Source of the DNA: Lentzea waywayandensis
Lineage (GTDB): Bacteria; Actinomycetota; Actinomycetes; Mycobacteriales; Pseudonocardiaceae
Direction: 5' to 3'
Length of the DNA stretch: 64,000 bases
Assembly (NCBI RefSeq): GCF_900115955.1
Contig: NZ_FOYL01000010.1
Coordinates: forward strand, 186,001 to 250,000
A model generated the notes under the pieces. The model saw only the letters and a list, made by a program, of their open reading frames with translations, was not told the DNA's origin and did no database searches. Positions 7,247 to 15,337 of this stretch are shown here, one piece after another (the stretch's first letter is position 1; every line of letters starts with the position of its first letter). Made by a program: the position numbers and the translations under genes.

Positions 7247-8140
7247 GTGGATGAATTGGAGCTGGCACCGAAGCTGGCGGTGCTGAAAGCGCTTGCCGCC
7301 GATGAGCACGTGACTCGCGTCGCAGAACGCGTCGGGCTCCCCCAGCCGACCGTCAGCCGCTGGATCGCCGAGCTCGGTGAGCAACTCGGCGCGCCGCTGC
7401 TCGTGAAGTCCGGCCGCCGGGTCCGGCTGACCCGCCCCGGCCGGTTGCTGGCCGAGGCCGCGACCCGCTCGCTGGCCGCGCTGGAACCGGGTCTGCGCGA
7501 GGTCAAGGAGGAGCTCGACCCGGAGAAGGGCCGTGTCGTGCTGGGCTTCCTGCACATGCTCGGCCGCGCGATCGTGCCGGAACTGGTCCGCGGCTACCGC
7601 GCCGAGCACCCGCACGTGCGGTTCGGCCTGGTCCAGAACGCCCGCCAGGCCGTGATCGACAAACTCGTCAGCGGCGAGATCGACCTCGCCCTGGTCGCCC
7701 CGCCGCCGGTCGGTCCCGAGTTCGAGTCGGTGGTCGTGTTCGAGCAGCCCCTGATCGTCGTCGTGCCGGCGGGGCACCGGCTGGAGTCCAGGCGGTCCGT
7801 GCGGATCGGGGACCTGCAGGGCGAGGACCTGATCACCCTGGAGCACGGCTACGGCCTGCGTCAGATCACCGACGACATGTGCGCGGCCGCCGGATTCACG
7901 CCCCGCTACGTCTTCGAGTGCCAGGAGATCGAGACGGTGCGCGGCCTGGTGGCGGCGGGACTCGGCGTGGCACTGCTGACCCACGCCGAGTTCACTCCAC
8001 CTCCCGGACTGCGCGAGCTACCGCTGACCCCGCGCACCGGCCGGATCTTCGGGCTGACGTGGCTGAAGGACCACCCGCTGCCGCCCGCCGTCCGCGCCTT
8101 CCGTGAGCACGCGCTCCGGACTCACGGCGTCCAGCGCTGA
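7247..8140 (+). CDS. LysR-family transcriptional regulator
   Basis: 297 aa from GTG 7247 (an ATG at 7229 is possible). The N-terminal winged HTH spans roughly residues 15-60 (VTRVAERVGLPQPTVSRWIAELGEQLG). A periplasmic-binding-like effector domain follows (GRVVLGFLHML, IDLALVAPPP). The gene is divergent from the MFS gene with under 60 bp between starts, the standard LysR-target arrangement. The gap contains ATACG-TCCA-ATACG. The inferred role is control of the MFS pump. The 3' end overlaps the convergent dipeptidase gene by 19 bp. Confidence 0.9.
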   Translation: MDELELAPKLAVLKALAADEHVTRVAERVGLPQPTVSRWIAELGEQLGAPLLVKSGRRVRLTRPGRLLAEAATRSLAALEPGLREVKEELDPEKGRVVLGFLHMLGRAIVPELVRGYRAEHPHVRFGLVQNARQAVIDKLVSGEIDLALVAPPPVGPEFESVVVFEQPLIVVVPAGHRLESRRSVRIGDLQGEDLITLEHGYGLRQITDDMCAAAGFTPRYVFECQEIETVRGLVAAGLGVALLTHAEFTPPPGLRELPLTPRTGRIFGLTWLKDHPLPPAVRAFREHALRTHGVQR

Positions 8141-9720
8141 GTGCTCGACCACATCCGCAGGTACGACTCGGCGCCACCGAGCATGTCCTTCACCAGCTGA
8201 TCGCCGCCGAGCTGACGGACCTTCTCGACCCAGTCCGGCAGGAGACCGATGTGCGCGCCGCCGTCGACGTTGATGTCCCAGACCCGGTCACCGGTGCGCT
8301 GCCGGTCGACCAGCGGGCCCTCCGGGTAGCTGCGGAACGGGTAGGTCACGCCGGTCTGCGGCGCCGGGTGCGAGCCCACGCCGTTGTAGTCGGAGCCGAA
8401 CCCGATGCCCACGTCGTACTTGCGCCGCAACGGTTCCGCGGCGGCGGCCTGGGCGACGTACCCCTCGGGGCTGTTCTCGTAGCCCGCGATGAACCCGCCG
8501 AGGCCGTAGACCTTCTCGGTCCACTGGGCGTCCATCCAGCTGTGGCTGGAGATGATGCCGGGGAACTTCGCCTGTGCCGCGAGGTCCAGCGTGCGGCCGG
8601 CGGCCTTCACGCTCATGTGGTCGATCTCGATCATCATGTGCCGCTTCATCATGGCCTGCACCGCGTACTCGCCCAACGACGTCAGGCCGCGCACGTTGCA
8701 CCGCTTCGCCGGGTCGTACGCGGGCGCGACGGCCGAAGCCGGGATCAGCGCGTTCGGTCCGACGGTGCCGATCGGGTTGTCCTGCTGCGGGCCCTTGCAC
8801 ACCTCGGTCTGCCACCACTGGCCGGTGCGCAGGAACTGGCCCGCGTTGATCACGCCGCCCTGGGTGCCCGAGTCGAACCGGACGCCGCACAGCGCGTTGT
8901 CGAACTTGTGGCACAGGAACGCGCTGCGCACGCCGAGCGCGTACATCTCGTCGAGGCCGCGGTCGATGTCGCCCCTGTTGCACAACGGGATGTCGAGGAA
9001 CGTCCGGCAGCCGAAGAGCTCAGAGGTCTCGATGCCGAGCACCACCGCGAGCTTGCCCTGGGTGATCACGTCCCGCGCCTGCTCGGCCGACGTGACGATG
9101 CGGAACCAGCCCTTGCCCGCGCCGCCGAACTGCTTGTCGATGAACGTCTGAAGCTCGTAGGTGCGCTGGGCCTGCAGCCGGACCGACTGCATCTCGTCGC
9201 AGGGCTTGTCCTTGAACGGGTGGATGACGCACAGCGTGGCGTTGCTCGTCAGGTCCTGGACCAGCACGCGCTGGCCGCCGCGCCACGCCCGTTCCAGCCA
9301 GGCGTAGTAGTTCTGCTGGTGCGAGACCGTGGTGGAGGACGGCCAGTCCTTGAACGTCGGCCAGCCCACCGGGTCGTGGCCGTCGAAATCGCCCGTCACG
9401 ATCGCCTCGAAGATCGCGCCGAGGCCCGCCGGGTGGTGCTCGGAGCAGTCCTTCAGCGCGTCCGCGATGCCCTGCTCGGAGAACGGCTTGCCGCAGATCA
9501 GCTTGCCGCCGAAGCCCTCGTTGGTCATGAGGTGGTTGTGCGCGTCGACGAGCCCGCGCACCCTGCCCTGGCCGTCGGTGCCCTTGAAGGGCTCGCCGGT
9601 CACGTTGATCTGCGAGTCCACCGCGGGCCGCGCCACGGGTTCCCACCACGGCGTGCTCGCGGTGGCAGGGGATATGGCCGCCAGGACCAGCGAGACGGCG
9701 AGAGCCAGGCGAAGTAACAC
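8122..9720 (-). CDS. Secreted metal-dependent hydrolase, membrane dipeptidase (M19)-like
   Basis: 532 aa with a Sec signal peptide (residues 1-22, cleavage near ATAS/TP). The first metal motif is VDAHNH at residues 58-63. Further TIM-barrel ligand-type motifs follow: IEIDHMS, IISSHSW and GFGSDYNG. These fit the renal-dipeptidase/amidohydrolase fold. It is longer than classical M19 enzymes (about 350-400 aa) because of loops containing several cysteines, which would form disulfides outside the cell. The substrate is not determinable from sequence. It has its own upstream region with no clear partner gene. Confidence 0.75.
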   Translation of the reverse strand: MLLRLALAVSLVLAAISPATASTPWWEPVARPAVDSQINVTGEPFKGTDGQGRVRGLVDAHNHLMTNEGFGGKLICGKPFSEQGIADALKDCSEHHPAGLGAIFEAIVTGDFDGHDPVGWPTFKDWPSSTTVSHQQNYYAWLERAWRGGQRVLVQDLTSNATLCVIHPFKDKPCDEMQSVRLQAQRTYELQTFIDKQFGGAGKGWFRIVTSAEQARDVITQGKLAVVLGIETSELFGCRTFLDIPLCNRGDIDRGLDEMYALGVRSAFLCHKFDNALCGVRFDSGTQGGVINAGQFLRTGQWWQTEVCKGPQQDNPIGTVGPNALIPASAVAPAYDPAKRCNVRGLTSLGEYAVQAMMKRHMMIEIDHMSVKAAGRTLDLAAQAKFPGIISSHSWMDAQWTEKVYGLGGFIAGYENSPEGYVAQAAAAEPLRRKYDVGIGFGSDYNGVGSHPAPQTGVTYPFRSYPEGPLVDRQRTGDRVWDINVDGGAHIGLLPDWVEKVRQLGGDQLVKDMLGGAESYLRMWSSTQRWTP

Positions 9721-9800
9721 GAGAGCTCCTCTACGACGGTGTGAAGGCGCTCACATCATGCCGTGGAACTTCGCCGTCTCGTATCGGCAGATCGTAGGTA

Positions 9801-11231
9801 CTAACGCGAATATTTTTCAGCCAGCTCGATCAGCGTCCGCGCGCCGAAGCCGGTGGCTCCCGCGACGACCTCGTCGTAGACCTTCTCCGACCGCGCGGGA
9901 CCCGCGATGTCGAGGTGCGCCCACGGCACGTCGCCCACGAACTTCTGCAGGAACAGCGCCGCCGTGATGCCGCCGGGACCGGGAGGGCACTGCTTGTAAT
10001 CCGCGACCTCGCTGGCGACGGCACTGACGTGCTCCTCGAGCAACGGCATCCGCCACCACTTCTCGCCGACGTTCGCACCCGCGGCGACCACCTCGGCCGC
10101 GAGGTCGTCGGACGCGCTGAACACCGCGCCGGTGCGCAGGCCGAGCGACACCTTCATCGCACCGGTCAGCGTCGCCACGTCCACGACGAGGTCCGGCTTC
10201 AGGTTCTTCACCGCGTACGCCATCGCGTCGGCCAGGACCATGCGGCCCTCGGCGTCGGTGTTCTGCACCTCGGTGGTCGCGCCGCCGTAGTGGCGCACGA
10301 CGTCGCCCGGCCGGTACGCCGAGCCGGAGACGTGGTTCTCCGCGCACGGCACGAGCCCGGTGACCCTGACCGGGAGCCGCCGGCGCGCCACGGCCAGCAG
10401 CGCGGAGATCACCGCGCCACCTCCGGCCATGTCGGTGCGCATCAGGTGCATGCCGTCCGCGGGCTTCACCGAGATGCCGCCCGTGTCGAACGTGATGCCC
10501 TTGCCGATGAAGACCAGGTGCGGGCCGGTGGTGCCGTACGTCAGCTCCAGGAACCGCGGTGGCCGGGCAGATCCGCCGCCGACCGCGAGCACGCCGCCGA
10601 AGCCCTGCTGCGCCAGCCACTTCTCGTCGCGCACGGTGGCGTGCAGTCCGTCGACCTTGTCCGCGAGCTTGGCGGCGGTCGTGGCGAGCCAGCGCGGGTC
10701 CTTGACGTTGGACGGCGTGTTGGCGAGATCACGTGCCAGCGAGGTCGCGGTGGCGAGCGCGTGGGCCTTCAGCGCGGCCGACGTGAGCACCTCCTCGAAC
10801 CCGTCGTCGGCCGTGATCAGCCGCAACGAGCCGACGCGCGCCGGACCGTCCTCACCGGTGACCTTGAAGCGGTAGCCGCCGAGCGCCGCGCCCAGCACGA
10901 ACGCGCGCACCTTCTCGGCGTCGAAGTCCGGGGTCAGCAGGACGTCGGCGGTCCTGGGCGCGTCCTCGCCGCTCAGCGCGCGGACGAGGCTGGCCCCGGC
11001 CGTGCGGTAGTCGGCGAGCGTTCCGGTGCCGACGCCGAGGGTCCAGGCCTCGTCGTGCCGCACCGCCTCGCCGGCCTTGCCGGTCAGGTCGGAGACGTCG
11101 ATGCCGTCGCCGCCCGGTCCCAGCGCCGGTCCGGTGGCCGCGAGCACGACCGCCGGAACGTTGCGGCGCGTCGAGGTGGCCACCTCGACGTCCACGAGCT
11201 TGGTTGGCACTGACGGCACCGTCGACGCCAC
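9801..11231 (-). CDS. pepA: Leucyl aminopeptidase (M17, PepA)
   Basis: A 476-aa cytosol aminopeptidase. The M17 signature NTDAEGRMVLADA is intact. The dinuclear metal-site segments GKGITFDTGGISVKP and MRTDMAGGGAV are also present. The N-terminal regulatory macro-like domain spans residues 1-170. It removes N-terminal residues from peptides in the cytoplasm and is a hexamer in the family. The gene stands alone, followed by the divergent-facing dipeptidase with an 80-bp gap. Confidence 0.93.
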   Translation of the reverse strand: MASTVPSVPTKLVDVEVATSTRRNVPAVVLAATGPALGPGGDGIDVSDLTGKAGEAVRHDEAWTLGVGTGTLADYRTAGASLVRALSGEDAPRTADVLLTPDFDAEKVRAFVLGAALGGYRFKVTGEDGPARVGSLRLITADDGFEEVLTSAALKAHALATATSLARDLANTPSNVKDPRWLATTAAKLADKVDGLHATVRDEKWLAQQGFGGVLAVGGGSARPPRFLELTYGTTGPHLVFIGKGITFDTGGISVKPADGMHLMRTDMAGGGAVISALLAVARRRLPVRVTGLVPCAENHVSGSAYRPGDVVRHYGGATTEVQNTDAEGRMVLADAMAYAVKNLKPDLVVDVATLTGAMKVSLGLRTGAVFSASDDLAAEVVAAGANVGEKWWRMPLLEEHVSAVASEVADYKQCPPGPGGITAALFLQKFVGDVPWAHLDIAGPARSEKVYDEVVAGATGFGARTLIELAEKYSR

Positions 11232-11348
11232 GGTTGGACCTCCCCTATTGCATTAACGACCGTTCATTCTCTCTCAGACCGAGAACGAAGCGATGCCCCG
11301 GTCTCCACTGTGGAAACCGGGGCTTCACGTGCTTCTCACCGGGAGGCC

Positions 11349-11516
11349 TCAGCCGGCGGCGGCCTTCAGCGCGTCGCCCAAGGCGCTGGCCTCGTCCGCC
11401 GACATCTCGACGACGAGGCGCCCACCACCCTCGAGCGGCACGCGCATGACGATGCCGCGTCCCTCCTTGGTGACCTCGAGGGGACCGTCGCCGGTCCGGG
11501 GCTTCATGGCCGCCAT
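11349..11516 (-). CDS. DUF3117 small conserved protein (Rv1211-like)
   Basis: A 55-aa protein starting MAAMKPRTGDGPLEVTKEG and ending in a helix (SADEASALGDALKAAA). It is nearly identical to mycobacterial Rv1211, described in the literature as a calmodulin-like calcium-binding protein; I treat that function as tentative. It has no membrane segment or cysteine. In mycobacteria it lies beside glgA and tag, and here it lies in the same neighbourhood. The opposite strand downstream of its start holds the paaX promoter. Confidence 0.93.
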   Translation of the reverse strand: MAAMKPRTGDGPLEVTKEGRGIVMRVPLEGGGRLVVEMSADEASALGDALKAAAG

Positions 11517-11726
11517 CGCGTGCTCCCTCCGTCAACATCTTCCCCGTCCGGCCAGGGCCGGATCTGCTCCATTCTCCCCTATGGCGACTCAGGGGCGAAA
11601 CCGAACCGATCTTTTGGCGAGTCCGGGTGACATTTGTCGATCTTGACTTGTGCCTGATCAACACCTGTTTTCACGACAAGGCAACACTTTCGGCACACCA
11701 GGTCGTGTCGTGACAGGATGGGCCGG

Positions 11727-12524
11727 GTGCGAGCCCGTTCCGCGCTCTTCGACGTCTACGGCGGCCACCTTCGCGAACGCGGTGGCGCCGCCACCATCGC
11801 CGCGCTCGTCCGGCTGCTCGAGCCCCTGGGATTCGCCGCGCCGGCCGTCCGCACGGCCGTGTCCCGCACGGTCCGGCAGGGCTGGTTGCAGCCGTCCAGG
11901 CTGCCTGACGGGCCTGGATATGCGATGACACCTCGCGGGGAACGGCGGCTCGACGAGGCCGCCGCCCGCATCTACCGCACCGGGCCGTCCACGTGGGACG
12001 GTCGCTGGCACGTGGTGGTGCTGGAGGAGATCCCCGGCCGCGACTCGCGCGATCACCTGGCTTCGGAACTACAGCTGCTCGGCTACGGCGCGCTCGGCCC
12101 TGTGACGTGGATCGCTCCCCGGCCGTCCCCGGAGCTGGCCGACGTGCTGGCCGCCGGAGAGGTTCCCGCACGAACTTTTCACGGTTCACACGACGGTGGC
12201 GACGCCGAGCTCGCCGCCAAGGCCTGGGACCTGGCCGAGCTGGGGCGCGACTACGCCGGGTTCGTCGCGCACTGGCACGAGAAGGTGTCCGTTGTGGACG
12301 CAACGGACGACGCGGCGGCGTTCGCCGCGTCACAGCGGCTGCTGCACGCGTGGCGGAAGTTCCTGTTCCGCGATCCCGGTCTTCCTGCTGAACTGTTGCC
12401 ACCGGACTGGCCGGGCCACGCGGCAGCGTCGTTCTTCGACGAACAGACACTGCGGCTGGCACCGGGCACGAGTCGGTTCGTCGACGAGTGCCTGCGGCCG
12501 GTGCGCAACGTTTCCACTGCTTGA
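11727..12524 (+). CDS. paaX: PaaX-family transcriptional regulator
   Basis: 265 aa from GTG 11727, with the -10-like CAGGAT (11714-11719) 7 nt upstream suggesting a leaderless mRNA; an in-frame ATG at 11718 is the alternative. It has the PaaX order: an N-terminal winged helix (APAVRTAVSRTVRQGWL), a central ferredoxin-like domain (WDGRWHVVVLEEIPGRDSRDHL) and a C-terminal helical domain. PaaX proteins repress phenylacetate catabolism and are released by phenylacetyl-CoA. A paaG-like hydratase begins 10 bp downstream, so the pair forms an operon. The rest of the paa pathway is not in the window. Confidence 0.88.
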   Translation: MRARSALFDVYGGHLRERGGAATIAALVRLLEPLGFAAPAVRTAVSRTVRQGWLQPSRLPDGPGYAMTPRGERRLDEAAARIYRTGPSTWDGRWHVVVLEEIPGRDSRDHLASELQLLGYGALGPVTWIAPRPSPELADVLAAGEVPARTFHGSHDGGDAELAAKAWDLAELGRDYAGFVAHWHEKVSVVDATDDAAAFAASQRLLHAWRKFLFRDPGLPAELLPPDWPGHAAASFFDEQTLRLAPGTSRFVDECLRPVRNVSTA

Positions 12525-12534
12525 TGGAGGTCCA

Positions 12535-13320
12535 GTGTCCGAGCTCCTCGTCGACGACGCCGATGGTGTGCGCACGTTCACGTTCAACCGCCCCGAATCG
12601 TTCAACGCCTTCACCGTCGCGCTGAAGGAGTCGTTCCTCGCCGCGCTGCGCGAAGCCTCGGCGGACGAGTCGGTGCGCGCGGTGGTGATCACGGGTGCGG
12701 GCAGGGCGTTCTGCGCGGGTCAGGACCTCAAGGAGCACATCGGCCTGTTGCAGGCCGGTGATCCGGCACCGCTGAACACCGTGGAGAAGCACTACAACCC
12801 GATCGTGCGCGAGCTGATCGGCATGCCGAAGCCGGTGATCGCCGCGGTCAACGGCAGCGCGGCGGGCGCGGGCGCGTCCTTCGCCTACGCCGCCGATCTG
12901 CGCATCGCGGGCAAGTCGGCGAAGTTCCTGATGGCGTTCGCGAACGTCGGCCTGACTGCGGACTCCGGCGCGTCCTACACGCTGCCGCGGCTGATCGGCC
13001 ACGGCCGCGCGATGGAGATGATGCTGCTCGCGCAGCCCGTCGGCGCCGAGGAGGCGTTGCGGGTCGGCATGGTCAACCAGGTCGTGCCGGACGAGGAACT
13101 GCTGTCCACCGCGCACCTGCTGGCCGCGAAGCTCGCCGCGGGCCCGACGACCGCGTACGCGAAGATCAAGGAAGCGCTGGCCGCGGCGGCGGACGGGACC
13201 CTGGAGGACGCTCTCGAAGCGGAGCGCCGCACCCAGGCCGACTGCGGAGCGACCGAGGATCACCGCGAGGCGGTCGACGCCTTCGTGACCAAGCGCGCCC
13301 CGAAGTTCAGCGGGAAGTAG
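12535..13320 (+). CDS. paaG: Enoyl-CoA hydratase/isomerase, PaaG-like
   Basis: A 261-aa crotonase. The oxyanion-hole segments are GAGRAFCAGQDLKEH and NGSAAGAGASFAYAADLRIA. The active-site region FANVGLTADSGASYTLPRLI has aspartate rather than the hydratase glutamate, as in PaaG-type isomerases. GTG 12535 is preceded by GGAGG (12526-12530). Coupling to paaX suggests ring-epoxide isomerisation of phenylacetyl-CoA intermediates, but a general enoyl-CoA isomerase cannot be excluded. The last 14 bp overlap tag on the other strand. Confidence 0.87.
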   Translation: MSELLVDDADGVRTFTFNRPESFNAFTVALKESFLAALREASADESVRAVVITGAGRAFCAGQDLKEHIGLLQAGDPAPLNTVEKHYNPIVRELIGMPKPVIAAVNGSAAGAGASFAYAADLRIAGKSAKFLMAFANVGLTADSGASYTLPRLIGHGRAMEMMLLAQPVGAEEALRVGMVNQVVPDEELLSTAHLLAAKLAAGPTTAYAKIKEALAAAADGTLEDALEAERRTQADCGATEDHREAVDAFVTKRAPKFSGK

Positions 13321-13879
13321 CGCGCCGGGTCGCCTTCTTGGCCCGGAAGCACGTCGAGATGTGGTCGTCGACCATGCCGGTCGCCTGCATCAGCGCGTAG
13401 CACGTGGTGGGGCCGAGGAACTTGAAGCCGCGCTTCTTCAGTTCCTTGGCCATCGCCTTGGACTCGTCCGTGATCGCCGGCACGTCCGCCAACGTCTTCG
13501 GCCGCTTGTGCCTGGCGGGCGCGAACGACCACAGCAGCGCGTCCAGGTCGACGCCCTCCGACACGATCACCCGTGCGTTGTGGATCGCGGCGTCGATCTT
13601 CAGCCGGTTCCGGACGATGCCCGCGTCGGCCATCAGCCGTTCCACGTCGGCGGGCCCGAACTTCGCGACCAGCTGTGGGTCGAAGTCGCCGAACGCCGCC
13701 CTGAACGCCGGCCGCTTGCGCAGGATCGTGATCCACGACAGCCCGGACTGGAACGCCTCCAGCGACATCCGCTCGTACAGCTCGGGGGTGCCGTGCAGCT
13801 CCACGCCCCACTCGGTGTCGTGGTACTCGGCGTAGTCCGGGGTCGAGTCACCCCAGGGACAACGGACGATCACGTGCAC
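13307..13879 (-). CDS. tag: DNA-3-methyladenine glycosylase I
   Basis: 190 aa. It removes N3-methyladenine from alkylated DNA. Zinc ligands of the Tag family are visible: Cys7 in RCPWG, His20 in EYHDTEWG, and the C-terminal HxxxC pair in DDHISTCF. The conserved core SLEAFQSGLSWITILRKRP holds the catalytic glutamate region. It follows the DivIVA-like gene by 12 bp in a padR-HAAS-divIVA-tag operon; tag next to the DivIVA gene is also the mycobacterial arrangement. Confidence 0.93.
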   Translation of the reverse strand: MHVIVRCPWGDSTPDYAEYHDTEWGVELHGTPELYERMSLEAFQSGLSWITILRKRPAFRAAFGDFDPQLVAKFGPADVERLMADAGIVRNRLKIDAAIHNARVIVSEGVDLDALLWSFAPARHKRPKTLADVPAITDESKAMAKELKKRGFKFLGPTTCYALMQATGMVDDHISTCFRAKKATRRATSR

Positions 13880-13891
13880 TCCTCCGCGAGC

Positions 13892-14209
13892 TCAGGCCCG
13901 GTGCTCACTGCTCTCCAGGTTGTCGGCGTCCTCGAGCTCCGCGACGCGCGCCCGCAGCGTCTCGACCTCGGTCGCGAGCCGCTGCAACGCCCAGTCGACC
14001 TCGGACATCTTGTAGCCGCGGAAGACCTGCTGGAACTTCAGCTCGCGGACGTCCTCCGCGGTGATGTCGTCGGAGGGCAGCCGCGTGGGCGACGCACCGG
14101 GCGGCAGCGGCGCGAGCTCCTCGCCGCGCCCGAACACCAACGCCGCGAGCAGGAACACCACTGCCGCGACGGCGATCATCACGATCAGGTAGATCAGGGC
14201 GTTGGTCAC
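13892..14209 (-). CDS. DivIVA-domain membrane protein (Rv1209-like)
   Basis: A 105-aa protein from GTG 14209. One N-terminal TM helix (residues ~4-26, IYLIVMIAVAAVVFLLAALV) is followed by a proline-rich linker. A DivIVA-type segment then follows (FQQVFRGYKMSEVDWALQRL) with a coiled coil (VETLRARVAELEDADNLE). It probably binds polar or septal DivIVA/Wag31 complexes at the membrane; the exact role is unknown. It overlaps the upstream HAAS gene by 4 bp (GTGA). Confidence 0.88.
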   Translation of the reverse strand: MTNALIYLIVMIAVAAVVFLLAALVFGRGEELAPLPPGASPTRLPSDDITAEDVRELKFQQVFRGYKMSEVDWALQRLATEVETLRARVAELEDADNLESSEHRA

Positions 14210-14883
14210 GCGACGATCGTGACACAGCTCAGGCAGCGGCGAGCGAGCAGACCGAGACGAATGATCACGATCCAGGTGACCATGCTCGCGATGGTCATCG
14301 GCAACGACTGCATCAGCCGCGACACGTCGAGATGCGCGGTGGCCAGGATGATCGAGAGGTTGCCCAGCAGCACCGCCGCGACAGCGCCGATCGCGATGGT
14401 GGCACCGAGTCTGGCCAGCAGCTTCGCGTCGCACCTGCGCGCGAGGAACCGGCCGAGGATCAACGCCAGCAGCGCCACGCCGGACGCGATGCCGCTGGTC
14501 AGGTCGTTGGCCTTGGCGATGAACAGGTACCAGGCCGGCGGCATCGCGCCGAAGTCCTGCCACGGACCGATGAGCAGCATCCGCCCGTACTCCCACGCCA
14601 TGTGCATCAGCGGCAGCACAATCGCGAGCCAGATGAGGGTGCGCGTGCCATACGCCACGGCCAGTTCGGCCTGGTACTCGTTCGCGATCTCGCGCACCGG
14701 GCCGAACTCCTCGACCGCGCGCTTCTGCGCCTCTTTCTCGGTCAGCCCGCGGTCCAGGTGCGCCTCGGTGGCGTCGGCGAGGCTGTCGCGGGTCTCGGTG
14801 AGCAGCTCGCGGACCTGCTTGCGCGAGCCCTGCAACCGCGACCCGAGATCGGTCACGTAGCGCTCGATCACGTCTGTGCCCAT
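14206..14883 (-). CDS. HAAS-domain membrane protein partnered with PadR
   Basis: 225 aa. The N-terminal ~80 residues form the helical HAAS domain (LLTETRDSLADATEAHLDRGLTEKEA). About five TM helices follow, with no enzyme motif. HAAS proteins are typically encoded right after a PadR repressor and act as its membrane partner or target (family knowledge). Here it overlaps padR by 16 bp and the DivIVA-like gene by 4 bp. The C-terminus is unusually cysteine-containing (RRCLSCVTIVA). Confidence 0.82.
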   Translation of the reverse strand: MGTDVIERYVTDLGSRLQGSRKQVRELLTETRDSLADATEAHLDRGLTEKEAQKRAVEEFGPVREIANEYQAELAVAYGTRTLIWLAIVLPLMHMAWEYGRMLLIGPWQDFGAMPPAWYLFIAKANDLTSGIASGVALLALILGRFLARRCDAKLLARLGATIAIGAVAAVLLGNLSIILATAHLDVSRLMQSLPMTIASMVTWIVIIRLGLLARRCLSCVTIVA

Positions 14884-15206
14884 TTGCCGTCACCTCCCAG
14901 CACCCCGTCGATGACCGTCGTGAACTCGCGCCACGCGGTGCGTTCGGTGTTCAGGGCGCGCTGCCCCGCCTGCGTGAGCTTGTAGGTCCTGCGCTTGCGT
15001 CCGCCGACCGTGCTCCAGTCGCTGACGACGTGACCGGCCCGCTCCAGCCTGCGCAGTGCCGGGTAGACCGTGCCTGTCGGGAGGTCGAGCGCACCGCCGC
15101 TGCCCTGCTGCAACGCTTCGATGATCGCGTAGCCGTGCAGCTGCCTGCCGTCGAGCGTGGCCAGCAGCAACGCGTCGAGATGGCCGCGTAGCGCGTCGGG
15201 CTTCAT
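14868..15206 (-). CDS. PadR-family transcriptional regulator
   Basis: A 112-aa compact PadR winged-helix repressor. The HTH and wing are DALLLATLDGRQLHGYAI and LPTGTVYPALRRLERAGHV, followed by GGRKRRTYKLTQAGQRAL and a short dimerisation helix. The mRNA is probably leaderless: TAGACT (rc of 15215-15220) lies 8 nt before ATG. It is divergent from cydA, and its promoter region contains a perfect operator-like palindrome. It likely represses its own operon; a role in controlling cyd is possible. Confidence 0.9.
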   Translation of the reverse strand: MKPDALRGHLDALLLATLDGRQLHGYAIIEALQQGSGGALDLPTGTVYPALRRLERAGHVVSDWSTVGGRKRRTYKLTQAGQRALNTERTAWREFTTVIDGVLGGDGKWAQT

Positions 15207-15228
15207 GGGTAGCGAGTCTACTGATCCA

Positions 15229-15320
15229 GCCCTGAAAGCGGTCCCTGAAATCCGCGCTCAGGGTCAGCCCTGAGATCCCCCTGAAATGCGCCTTCGAGCC
15301 TTCATAAGTAGCGGAGCTAC
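15229..15320. promoter_or_regulatory. Divergent padR/cydA control region with repeated and palindromic motifs
   Basis: CCCTGA occurs in the same orientation at 15230, 15243, 15268 and 15279. The copy at 15268 forms the perfect palindrome CTCAGGG-tcag-CCCTGAG (15257-15274). A second palindrome, GTAGC-gga-GCTAC (15308-15320), lies at the -35 position of cydA, whose -10-like TAGCGT is at 15324-15329, 8 nt before its ATG. The first set overlaps the padR -35 region. PadR is the natural candidate for the first motif; the second could bind a redox regulator. Confidence 0.5.
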
Positions 15321-15337
15321 ACATAGCGTCCCCACCT

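Noticed and set aside
13892..14893. 333-codon frame covering the DivIVA-like gene and the antisense-free upstream part
   Set aside because: The upstream part lies in another frame of the HAAS gene; only the portion from GTG 14209 shows TM plus DivIVA features.
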